NCBI RefSeq assembly: GCF_051262515.1
Contig: NZ_JBIMER010000003.1
Span: 186,001 to 250,000 of the forward strand
DNA from: Arthrobacter_N sp051262515
GTDB lineage: Bacteria > Actinomycetota > Actinomycetes > Actinomycetales > Micrococcaceae
Length of the DNA stretch: 64,000 nt
Direction of reading: 5' to 3'
This document shows, one piece after another, positions 26,457 through 35,030 of this stretch. The notes under the pieces were generated by a model. It was not told where the DNA came from, searched no databases, and saw only the letters and a program-made list of their open reading frames with translations. The translations under genes were made by a program, and so were the position numbers. The first letter of the stretch is position 1. Every line of letters starts with the position of its first letter.

Positions 26457-27246
26457 TGCTGTCCGTCCGAAGCTTTTTTTCCACAACGTGAGCCTCGAAC
26501 GCAAGAGTAAACGGCGCACCGCCACGGACGTGAGAATCAAAGACTTCTCATTTTTGCTTCACGGGAATGAGGCCATCGGTGTTCTAGGTACGCGGTCCGA
26601 CGGGGCCGGGCTGGTGGCCGAGCTCGCTTGTGGAACCGTTGCTTCCGATGAGGGATCTGTCTACGTGGCGGCAGAACCAGCCGGTATCACCAGCGGCACC
26701 GCTTTCTTGCTGGACGATAGTTTGCGGTACAACATGGAACGTGTTGGCATGTCCCACAACGTCAATGGCGGTGCCTTGCGTGCTTTGGTGTCGCTCGTGG
26801 CCGACGAAGCCGGAGCGGCAGACGAGCTTTCCAAGCTGGTCAGGGACTGCGACGCGCTGCTGGTGGAACACGTCAGGCTGTGCCTGGCGATTGCGAGCGG
26901 ATCGCCGCTGCTCGTCATCGATGAACCCGAAGTCCGAGGACAGGCACTGACGGAGCAGGAGGGGCAGCGACGCCTGCGCACGTACAAGGCCCATGGGGGT
27001 GCAGTTCTAGTGGTCAGTCAGAACGCACGCCTGCTGGCCAAGACGTGCCGAAGAACAGTCTGGTTGCACGAGGGCAAGATCCTCATGGACGACGCGTCCG
27101 AAGTCGTGGCACGGCGGCACCGTCAGCACGCGGACGCAGTCAAAGACGGTGACAGGGCTCTCGCCGGACAGCTGGTGCGCAGATTTCGACGCCAGGTGAA
27201 AAGTCCACAATTCATCATCCAGGAAGCGGGAAGACGCCGCGCATGA
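26443..27246 (+). CDS. Degenerate ABC transporter ATPase (Wzt-like pseudo-ATPase)
   Basis: About 267 residues with the outline of a Wzt-type nucleotide-binding domain, but key residues are missing. Where the Walker A GxGKS/T should be, the sequence reads GVLGTRSDGAGLV, with no Lys-Ser/Thr. The signature region before RLCLAIASG lacks SGG/SSGM. Walker B (LLVIDEPE) is intact, but the switch His is Gln (VVSQNA). It is in frame and full length, tightly coupled to the permease and the following glycosyltransferase, so it is probably expressed. A structural or regulatory subunit, or a heterodimer partner of another ATPase, is likely. ATG 26443 has GGGAGG seven bases upstream; ATG 26437 is too close. 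Confidence 0.75.
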   Translation: MGHISAVRPKLFFHNVSLERKSKRRTATDVRIKDFSFLLHGNEAIGVLGTRSDGAGLVAELACGTVASDEGSVYVAAEPAGITSGTAFLLDDSLRYNMERVGMSHNVNGGALRALVSLVADEAGAADELSKLVRDCDALLVEHVRLCLAIASGSPLLVIDEPEVRGQALTEQEGQRRLRTYKAHGGAVLVVSQNARLLAKTCRRTVWLHEGKILMDDASEVVARRHRQHADAVKDGDRALAGQLVRRFRRQVKSPQFIIQEAGRRRA

Positions 27247-30200
27247 TAGGAAAGCACACAATTTCCACGATAAAGAAGGCCATCCCCTTGCCGCCGATTG
27301 AAGGGTATTCCGACCAAAGCCCGTTGAACCGGGCCGTCTTGCACCGCTCGTTGCAGGACGTCGACGGTTTAGCGGACGACTACCTGCGCTTGCGCCGCAC
27401 AGAAGCGGAATATCGATCCAAGATACGCGCCTTGGAAAATGAGGTAGCCCAGCACCGAGCCGCGACCCGCACCGCAAGAGACCAACTAGCCAAGGTCACC
27501 AAGCGCCGGGACCGTCTTCAGGTACTGCTGGATCGGCAAACGGCCCGGGTGGACAAATACAAGTCGGCCTACGAGGAGCTTCGGTCCATTCCTCATTTGT
27601 CGGCCGCTACCGCCTTATTGCAGCCCCAGAAAACTGCCCGCAGGTTGCTGGCGAAAATTCGCGACACGGACGTGCCGGCGAAACGCGTCACCAGTTCCGA
27701 CCATTCACCCAGCACACCGGATACGGAGTCCGCCGCGCGTCCGCAGGTCGCGTCTGGCGATCCGCTTCCGGCAGAGCAAGCGCCAACACTTGCCGATGCG
27801 CTCCTAAAGGCAAAAGCCAGCCATTTCGTCGACGGGGAGATTCAGGGCCCCGCATCGGACATGCGCCAAGCACTCGCTTGCGCGTTTGAGGGAGAACTGG
27901 CCAAATTGTCCCCGCGCGATCGCAGCTTCGTCGAACAACTTGAAAGTTTGGACGGATTATTCAGTCGGAAGCCTGATCTGGCCCCGGCACAGTCCACGCC
28001 GGCCTTCCTGCCCGTGCGCGGACGTGTGATGTACTGTGCGCACAGCACAGGCCGGTACAACAGCAATGGCTATTCCACACGCACGGCCGGTCTGGTTCAG
28101 GCACTCGCCGAAACTGGCAGTGACGTTTTCGTAGCGGCCCGGCCCGGCTATCCTTGGGACGCCAAAACGAGCGCCAAGGCGCCCGGGGCCCAGCGGTTTG
28201 AGCGGGACATCGACGGCGTACGGCACGTCTTCAACCCGGGACCCAACTGGTCCCGTGGGGCATTGGATCTGTTCATCGAAGAAGCCACGGACGTCTACGT
28301 ACGGGAAGCCCTCATCAACCGTCCGTCCGTCATCCACAGCGCATCGAACCACGTGACAGCGTTGCCGGCGCTGCGGGCGGCCCGGCGTCTGGGTCTGCCC
28401 TTCGTCTACGAAGTCCGTGGCCTGTGGGAGATCACGGAAGCCGCCGGGAAAGGGCCCGAGTGGTTGTCAAGCGAACGTTTTGAACTGGCCCGGGATATGG
28501 AGACCATGGTGGCGGCGTCCGCAGACTCCGTTCTGGCGATCACGGAGGAAGTCCAAGCGGAGCTGGTCCGTCGCGGCGTCTCCGCCGACAACATACGCAT
28601 CGTTCCCAACGCCGCAGACATCGCGCAGTTTGTCCCGGTCGCCCCCGATAAGGAGTTGTCCAGATCGCTGAACTTGCGCCCGGGGCAGTTGGTGGTTGGC
28701 TATGCCGGCAGCGTGCTGGCCTATGAGGGGCTGGAGACACTTGTTGCCGCTCACGGGCGGCTGGTGGAGGCCGTCCCCGACGCCCGGCTGGTTATTGTGG
28801 GCGACGGCCCCGTGTTGAACGACATCCGTCGGCAAGCATCTGAACTCGGGCTCGACGAATGCGTCACCTTCACCGGCCGCGTCGCTTCCTCCATGATCCC
28901 GCGTTACCTCAGCTTGTTCGACATCGTACCCTGCCCGCGGATCAGCAACCTGGTGACCGAAATGGTCTCGCCGCTCAAGCCATTGGAGTCTATGGCCGCG
29001 GGCCGAGTCGTCGTCGCCGCCGACGTGGCTCCGTTACGGCACGTGGTGGGCGAGCGGCAGGAACGCGGGCTACTTTTCGAAGCCGGTTCGGCGACGGCTC
29101 TGGCAGACGCCATGATCGCGCTGGCACGTGATGGGGAGCGTCGGGCCGATTTGGGACGGACGGCCCGCGCATGGGTTGCCGCCCACCGCTCTTGGCCCGC
29201 GATCGCCCGCGCGGTGCAGGAGGAGCATGTGGCCATCACCATCGGCGCCCACTCTGCGAAGGGCCGATTGCTAGCAGGATTGTCCGTGGGCATCATCGCC
29301 GACGAATTCACGACCCAGTCCCTCATGCCCGAATGCCATCTCGTGCCCATCGAAGCGCCGGGGCAGTGGCAGGACCAGCTCCCGGATGCCAACCTCGATG
29401 CATTGATCGTGGAATCGGCGTGGTCGGGCAATGGGGGTGCGTGGCACCGAGGCGTGGGCTACTACAACGACGACGAATTCGCCGAGTTGCGCCTGTTGCT
29501 GGATGCGTGCCGGGAACGCGGCATCCCAACGATCTTCTGGAACAAGGAAGATCCGGTGCACATTGATCGCTTCCTGCCCACGGCGGCCCACTTCGACCAT
29601 GTGTTCACCACGGACGCTGATTGCATCGCGCGCTATGTGAATCACGCCGGCGCACGAACCAAGACCGTTGCCTCCTTGCCTTTCTTCGCGCAGCCGGCGC
29701 TGCATAATCCACTGCGGACGGATCGTCGCCCACAGCACACGATCGCCTATGGTGGTTCCTACTACGGAGACCGGTATGCCAAACGCAGCAGGGAACTCGC
29801 CTCGATCCTGAACTCCGTCAGCCCCTATGGCCTGACCATCTACGACCGGCAGGTGAACCACCCCGGCAGCCCATACCAATTCCCCGAACAACTGGGCAGC
29901 TACGTGCGGGGCGGACTCGAATATGCGGAGATGGTGAAGGCCTACACGTCCCATCCGTTGCACATCAACGTCAACTCCGTGGACGCTTCGCCGACCATGT
30001 TCTCCCGGAGGGTGATGGAGCTGGCGGCTTCCGGAACCCCGGTGATCAGCGGGGCAGGCAGGGGAGTCACCACATTCTTCGGCGCCCAGATTCCAGTGGT
30101 TACAACCGGGGACGAGGCCTCCGTGCTAGCCGAATACTGGATGACGAACGAAGCCGCGCGCAATGCCGATGCGTGGCAGTTGCACCGGATCGCGTACCGG

Positions 30201-31751
30201 GCGCACTTGGCGGCGCACCGGCTCACGCTGATGTTGCGCACCGCTGGACTTCGGGTCGATGCGCCGCTGCTGCCCGCATATACGTTGGAAATCGACGACT
30301 TGAGCGTTGCCGCCGCGCGGCAAATCCTCGCGCAGACGCACAGGCCTGCTGCGGTGGAGCACGCGACGGAGGCGGTGCCCGCTTCGCAGTCGATGCTGCA
30401 GGTGGCCGGAATCTCTGTTGGTCATGCGTCCGGGGCAATTGCATCGGAGGGCGGAATCCGTGCGTGGTTCGGCGATGCGCTCGGAGACGCGTCGCTGGGG
30501 GAGGACCTGGCACGCTCCCACCAAATAGCCGGGACGACAACGGAGGTGCAGGACGACGACCTCGACCAACACGGGCACACGCTGCTGGAAATGCGGCCAG
30601 CCAACGCACGGATGCCATGGTTCGGCCAGCGCCCGGTCGCCGGGCGGGAGGTCTGTGCCGTGCGGCGACAACTGCGGCGTCCGACGGAGACGAGCCGCGC
30701 GGCGGAGGGAACCCCCGTGGGTTCATCGGCACCGCAAACCATTCTCGTGGCCGGCCACGATCTCAAGTTCGCCGGAGGCATCATGCGGCGGCTCAAGGAG
30801 TCCGGACACACGGTGCTCGTTGATCCGTGGGAAGGCCACTCGGCGCACGATCCGGAACAAAGCCAGCGGCTCTTGGACGCCGCGGACGCAATCTTCTGCG
30901 AATGGTCGCTCGGCAACGCCGCGTGGTACGCGCAGAACAAGCGTCCCGGCCAGCGGTTGACAGTTCGGTTCCACTCCCAGGAACTGTTCACCCCCTACCC
31001 GTCCCGGACTCAGCTGCAGCGCATTGACGAAACCGTCTTCGTGGGGGAGTTGGTGAGATCCATGGCGGGACGGCGGTTCGGATACGACCGTTCACGCACG
31101 GAAGTTGTGCCCAATGGCGTCGACGCGCGGTACTTCGGGATTTCCAAAGCGCCGGAGACCCGTTTCAACCTCGGGATAGTGGGGATCGTACCTGCCCAGA
31201 AGCACTTAGACCGCGCCTTGGACGTCCTGGCGTCGATGCGTGCCGGTGATGATCGCTACCAGCTGTTCGTCAAGGGCAAGACGCCAGAGGACTACCCTTG
31301 GATGCTCAAGCGTCCGGAGGAAATGGCGTACTACGACGAGCTGCACCGCAGGATTGCGGAGGAACCGCTATTGCGTGGTGCAGTGCATTTCGATGGCCAC
31401 GGCAACGACATGGAGCAGTGGTACGAGAAGATTGGAGTGGTGCTCTCGGTCAGCGACTTCGAATCCTTCCACCTGACCCTCGCCGACGGCGCGGCCGCCG
31501 GTGCGCTTCCCGTCAGCCTCGCATGGCCGGGATCCGAGGCAATCTACCCCAGCCACTGGCTGCACCTCGACGTCCGTTCCATGGCAGGGACCCTGCTGCG
31601 AGCGTGCGCGGACGAGGACACGTGGCGGTCGGAGACTGCGGCTGCCCGCGAATTCGTCCGGCGAAACTTCCATGAGGACATCGTCTTGGATCGGCTCGAG
31701 GCCGTCATTACCGGCAGCGGCCAGGCGGACGCCCGAGGGGCCCTCCGGTGA
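27243..31751 (+). CDS. Three-module glycosyltransferase: coiled coil, GT4, CgeB-like, GT-B (copy A)
   Basis: A 1502-residue protein. Residues about 45-120 form a charged coiled coil. A GT4 module spans about 260-665 (VMYCAHSTGRYNSNGYSTRT, GSVLAYEGLETLV, SPLKPLESMAAGRVVVAA). A CgeB-type module spans about 680-1035 (IIADEFTTQS, IVESAWSGNGGAWHRG, FWNKEDPVHIDRF, YGGSYYGDRY, MFSRRVMELAASG). A second GT-B module spans about 1167-1500 (LVAGHDLKFAGG, GIVGIVPAQKHLDRALDVL, HLTLADGAAAGALPVS). Three putative active sites in one chain suggest a processive or repeat-unit polymerase for a heteroglycan, with the coiled coil perhaps setting oligomers or length. It couples upstream and downstream by four-base overlaps. 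The paralogue at 51608 has the same order of modules. Confidence 0.8.
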   Translation: MIGKHTISTIKKAIPLPPIEGYSDQSPLNRAVLHRSLQDVDGLADDYLRLRRTEAEYRSKIRALENEVAQHRAATRTARDQLAKVTKRRDRLQVLLDRQTARVDKYKSAYEELRSIPHLSAATALLQPQKTARRLLAKIRDTDVPAKRVTSSDHSPSTPDTESAARPQVASGDPLPAEQAPTLADALLKAKASHFVDGEIQGPASDMRQALACAFEGELAKLSPRDRSFVEQLESLDGLFSRKPDLAPAQSTPAFLPVRGRVMYCAHSTGRYNSNGYSTRTAGLVQALAETGSDVFVAARPGYPWDAKTSAKAPGAQRFERDIDGVRHVFNPGPNWSRGALDLFIEEATDVYVREALINRPSVIHSASNHVTALPALRAARRLGLPFVYEVRGLWEITEAAGKGPEWLSSERFELARDMETMVAASADSVLAITEEVQAELVRRGVSADNIRIVPNAADIAQFVPVAPDKELSRSLNLRPGQLVVGYAGSVLAYEGLETLVAAHGRLVEAVPDARLVIVGDGPVLNDIRRQASELGLDECVTFTGRVASSMIPRYLSLFDIVPCPRISNLVTEMVSPLKPLESMAAGRVVVAADVAPLRHVVGERQERGLLFEAGSATALADAMIALARDGERRADLGRTARAWVAAHRSWPAIARAVQEEHVAITIGAHSAKGRLLAGLSVGIIADEFTTQSLMPECHLVPIEAPGQWQDQLPDANLDALIVESAWSGNGGAWHRGVGYYNDDEFAELRLLLDACRERGIPTIFWNKEDPVHIDRFLPTAAHFDHVFTTDADCIARYVNHAGARTKTVASLPFFAQPALHNPLRTDRRPQHTIAYGGSYYGDRYAKRSRELASILNSVSPYGLTIYDRQVNHPGSPYQFPEQLGSYVRGGLEYAEMVKAYTSHPLHINVNSVDASPTMFSRRVMELAASGTPVISGAGRGVTTFFGAQIPVVTTGDEASVLAEYWMTNEAARNADAWQLHRIAYRAHLAAHRLTLMLRTAGLRVDAPLLPAYTLEIDDLSVAAARQILAQTHRPAAVEHATEAVPASQSMLQVAGISVGHASGAIASEGGIRAWFGDALGDASLGEDLARSHQIAGTTTEVQDDDLDQHGHTLLEMRPANARMPWFGQRPVAGREVCAVRRQLRRPTETSRAAEGTPVGSSAPQTILVAGHDLKFAGGIMRRLKESGHTVLVDPWEGHSAHDPEQSQRLLDAADAIFCEWSLGNAAWYAQNKRPGQRLTVRFHSQELFTPYPSRTQLQRIDETVFVGELVRSMAGRRFGYDRSRTEVVPNGVDARYFGISKAPETRFNLGIVGIVPAQKHLDRALDVLASMRAGDDRYQLFVKGKTPEDYPWMLKRPEEMAYYDELHRRIAEEPLLRGAVHFDGHGNDMEQWYEKIGVVLSVSDFESFHLTLADGAAAGALPVSLAWPGSEAIYPSHWLHLDVRSMAGTLLRACADEDTWRSETAAAREFVRRNFHEDIVLDRLEAVITGSGQADARGALR

Positions 31752-33571
31752 GGCTCCGTGCGCCCGTGGCGGTGGCCGGGCCTGTGCCCAGCGGCTCCGG
31801 AGCGGAAAAGGTCGCGGACCGTTTGCACCTCTTCGGCGCGGACTCGTTCGTGTGGCGGGAGGGGCGCGGATACGCGCTCGACGGCGTCGGTATCGTCGGT
31901 GACAAGGCGATCACCACGGCCTCGGACGCCGCGGCGACACTTCCCGGTCCGGCGACGACGTTGACCTCGCTCGCCGACCGCTGGGGGGCCACAGCGAAGA
32001 ACCCCTGTTGCTTGCTGGTGGCCGACCGCGAAGTGGGCAGAGTGCTGTTGCTGCCGGATCCGCTGGGTGGCTCTCTAGCTTGGCGTCTGGATGCTCCTCC
32101 GTACGATTTGGTCTCCAGCGACATCGTCTCCCTCGTTTCCGTGGCCAGGACCCTCGGAGTGGCACCGGGGAAGTCCGTCGATTTCCAACTGGAGCGCATG
32201 GTGCTCGGCAACGGCGGCCTGACGCCCTCCAGCTACGATGGCGTCGAGCGGCTGGGCCTCTTTGGCTATTGGACCGTGGGCGCCAAGGGCGCCGAGGCGC
32301 GGGAGTACGCGGCGGGCGCGAATGCCCGCGATTCGGACCTGTCCTACGGGGACGCCTTGGCAGCCGTGCGGAAGGACATCACGGAATCCGTCGCTGCACT
32401 GGCCGGGCTGTCCGCCGAGCACCGCGTGGCCCACCTGACCGGTGGATTCGACTCCAGACTTGTGCTCGGTGCGATCCTGGAGACGGGTACCCGGCACGCT
32501 TTCAGCTTTTTCTGTTCCGGACCGGAGGGAACCCACGACCGTGCCGTGGCCGACGGATTGACGGGCGCATTCGGTCTGCGACGCACCAGCGGCGCGGGCC
32601 TGTCTCCGACGCCTCTCACCGCCATTCACGAACAACTGACGGCTCCCATGTACTACTCCGGGGGACTGACCTCCAGCGGCCCCGTGGGCGGGGAACTACC
32701 GCAGCGAGTCGTCGCACTCGGCGGCGGGTACGGGGAAGTGCTCCGGAGTTGGTACTCGGTCAGATGGCCAGACGCACCACGCATCTCCACGGAGCCGCTG
32801 TTGCTGTTGTCCAAGTTGACCGGACAGCAGCCGACGGCCGACGGTCTGCTGAACCAGGCCGCCTACATGGGGGTGGGGAGCCGGCTGCAAGACGAATGGA
32901 ACACGCTTGGCGCCGAGGGCTATCCCGAGGATTTCATCGGGGATGCGATGTATTCGCAGGTGCGCAACAGGTACCACATCGGGCAAAACGCTGTTCTGTG
33001 GAGCCGGATCGGCGCGCGCTTCGATCCCCTGTATTCGGTGGCGGGGTTTGCTGCGGCAAGGTCGTTGCCCTTGGAATCGCGGTCGGCCAACGTCCTGGGC
33101 ATGGACCTCATGCGGGGTTTCGAAGGGGGACTCGCGGGGTATCCCTTCGACAAAAACCGTTTCAGCACCGCCTATTTGCGACAGCGCAGGTCACCTGCGC
33201 CCCGGCAGTTCCCCGACCCTTCGCGCATCGGCAAGGTCTCCGCCTACCGGCCACCGCATGGCCCTGTCGACGGCCTGCCGACCCGGCTCGCGGAGCTCGC
33301 CGTAGAGGCACCGGAACTCACTCCGGCCGCGCGTCAGGATCTGGTGGGGCGTGCCAATTCGCTTGGCGTCAACTTCTGGCAGCTGTCTTGCCTTCCGGGT
33401 GCCCAGTCCGCCCTGCGCACTGCCGCCTCGACTGTGGACCTGGAACCACTTGCCAGCGTTCTGGATCTGGCGTACCTGCGGCACCTAGGCGCATACAAGG
33501 CTCGGACACGCCAGGAGGTGCGTGGCGTTTATTCCGCCCTCACCCTGCTGACTTGGCTGGGCATCGACTGA
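31748..33571 (+). CDS. Asparagine-synthetase-like protein of the glycan cluster
   Basis: About 607 residues. The C-terminal two thirds resemble the AMP-forming synthetase domain, with the PP-loop-like motif LTGGFDSRLVLG near residue 228. The N-terminal third resembles a glutaminase domain (LLLPDPLGGSLAWR) but has no N-terminal Cys nucleophile, so it may use free ammonia or another chemistry. In O-antigen clusters such homologues (WbpS type) amidate uronic acids; with WecB and WecC in the window, amidation of ManNAcA is a reasonable but unproved guess. GTG 31748 overlaps the upstream stop, making it the last gene of block A. Confidence 0.7.
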   Translation: MRLRAPVAVAGPVPSGSGAEKVADRLHLFGADSFVWREGRGYALDGVGIVGDKAITTASDAAATLPGPATTLTSLADRWGATAKNPCCLLVADREVGRVLLLPDPLGGSLAWRLDAPPYDLVSSDIVSLVSVARTLGVAPGKSVDFQLERMVLGNGGLTPSSYDGVERLGLFGYWTVGAKGAEAREYAAGANARDSDLSYGDALAAVRKDITESVAALAGLSAEHRVAHLTGGFDSRLVLGAILETGTRHAFSFFCSGPEGTHDRAVADGLTGAFGLRRTSGAGLSPTPLTAIHEQLTAPMYYSGGLTSSGPVGGELPQRVVALGGGYGEVLRSWYSVRWPDAPRISTEPLLLLSKLTGQQPTADGLLNQAAYMGVGSRLQDEWNTLGAEGYPEDFIGDAMYSQVRNRYHIGQNAVLWSRIGARFDPLYSVAGFAAARSLPLESRSANVLGMDLMRGFEGGLAGYPFDKNRFSTAYLRQRRSPAPRQFPDPSRIGKVSAYRPPHGPVDGLPTRLAELAVEAPELTPAARQDLVGRANSLGVNFWQLSCLPGAQSALRTAASTVDLEPLASVLDLAYLRHLGAYKARTRQEVRGVYSALTLLTWLGID

Positions 33572-33588
33572 GACGGCGCCGCCGGCGG

Positions 33589-33882
33589 TTAGCGGTTGAC
33601 GAAGAACAGCGCTGCCACCAGTAATGGAATGGCGGTGACCAGACCGGTGAGCACCAGTCTCGCCACCATCCGCTTGCGCCGCAGCCGCTCGGGGCCCGGG
33701 GCAAGCGACACGAGCCGGGTGGTCCCTGTACCGGTTCGCGTCCACCTGTCCGTGTCACCCGCGGTTTCGACGGACGTTTTGGGATCCGTGGGGGGTGACT
33801 GGGTGAACCCTGTTTCCGCATCCGTGGTCCAGCCGCTTTTTCCCCGCAGATGTCGGGCGCCCGGAATCTCTGCGTACTTCAA
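33589..33882 (-). CDS. Small single-helix membrane protein
   Basis: A possible 97-residue protein: a polar, Thr-rich N-terminal two thirds and one C-terminal membrane helix (LVLTGLVTAIPLLVAALFF), as in tail-anchored proteins. TTG 33882 has AAGGCGG upstream at a good distance. No family recognised. It is convergent with the asparagine-synthetase-like gene. Confidence 0.5.
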   Translation of the reverse strand: MKYAEIPGARHLRGKSGWTTDAETGFTQSPPTDPKTSVETAGDTDRWTRTGTGTTRLVSLAPGPERLRRKRMVARLVLTGLVTAIPLLVAALFFVNR

Positions 33883-34055
33883 GGGAATACCGCCTTCTGG
33901 GGTTGTTGCCGATACAGTACGATCCTACGCCGAGGCTGGACGACCCGCCGTTATGCCGAGGACCGAAGGCGCCATGGGATAGGCTATTGGGAGATTTTCC
34001 GCACCGGTGTTCCGCCCGATGCGTTGCGTAGCAGCCGGCAATCGATGGGACGGAT

Positions 34056-35027
34056 GTGCAACAGCGATACTCGACCGGAGTCCAGTGTGCGCGGAATTGG
34101 CTGAAGACAGCCGAGACGGCGATAGCCAACCACAGTGACCGGCTCAATGCCATCAACGTCTTCCCCGTCCCGGACGGTGACACTGGGACGAACCTGTACG
34201 CCACGCTGAAGGTCGCCTCGGATACGGCAGCCCGCAACTCTGCGGAAGACTGGGGCTCGGTATTGGCGGAGGCCGCCAACGCCGCGTTGGACGATGCGCG
34301 GGGGAATTCCGGGACGCTGTTCGCGGTCTTTCTCAGCGGATTCGCCGAGCCGCTGCAGGACCGGGGCAGGCTGACCGCGGAACTGCTGTCCGAAGCGCTG
34401 GACCGCGGCCAATTGCGCAGCTGGTCCGCGCTGACGGACCCCGTTGCGGGGACCATGCTGTCAGCCATGTCATCCGCGAGCCGGGCCGTTCGCGACGCCA
34501 GCGCGGCCACCGTGGACGAGTCCAACGCGTCGCTGGCGTCCGCCGTCGCGGCTGCCATGAGTGGCGCGCGGGAAGCGGTGCTCCGCTCGGAGTCCGAGCT
34601 GGGGGCGCTGACGCAAGCGCGCGTCGTCGATGCCGGCGCCGTGGGGTTCCTTTTGCTCCTGTCGAGTCTGTACGCAGCCATCAGCAACCAGCCACTGGAG
34701 GACGCGTCCCTGGACACCCTGCACGGCTACCGGATCGACGACCCGCACATCCATGTGGGGCTAACCGGTGACCCCGGGGTGGAGCTGATGTGTTCCATGG
34801 TGTTGACCCCGTTCAACGCCGCGACACTGCGCGCCCAACTGGATGAACTCGGCGAATCCGTCATCATGAGCCCGGTGCGCATCGAGGACGACGAACTACA
34901 CCGGTGGCGCATCCACGTCCATGTTCCGGACGCGGATCTCGCCCTTGAGACCATCCGCCACTACGGGCGCCCGGAGAACCTTACGCTGACGGACCTCTCC
35001 GGCGAAGCGCACACGCTTCAGGACTAG
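34056..35027 (+). CDS. DAK2-domain protein (FakA-like, short form)
   Basis: About 323 residues. The N-terminal DhaL/DAK2 nucleotide-binding domain shows NAINVFPVPDGDTGTNLY (metal-binding Asp residues) and DDARGNSGTLFAVFLSGFA. A middle domain follows (about 230-320) with HIHVHVPDADLALE, as in FakA fatty acid kinases. The C-terminal FakA domain is absent, so it is shorter than the firmicute enzyme, which has about 550 residues. Its position just before recG is typical of actinobacteria. The GTG start at 34056 has a modest GGGA site. Confidence 0.8.
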   Translation: MQQRYSTGVQCARNWLKTAETAIANHSDRLNAINVFPVPDGDTGTNLYATLKVASDTAARNSAEDWGSVLAEAANAALDDARGNSGTLFAVFLSGFAEPLQDRGRLTAELLSEALDRGQLRSWSALTDPVAGTMLSAMSSASRAVRDASAATVDESNASLASAVAAAMSGAREAVLRSESELGALTQARVVDAGAVGFLLLLSSLYAAISNQPLEDASLDTLHGYRIDDPHIHVGLTGDPGVELMCSMVLTPFNAATLRAQLDELGESVIMSPVRIEDDELHRWRIHVHVPDADLALETIRHYGRPENLTLTDLSGEAHTLQD

Positions 35028-35030
35028 CCC

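Noticed and set aside
32008..33624. 538-codon open frame overlapping the asparagine-synthetase-like gene
   Set aside because: Same strand, different frame, Arg/Gly-rich translation; the overlapping gene has clear family motifs.
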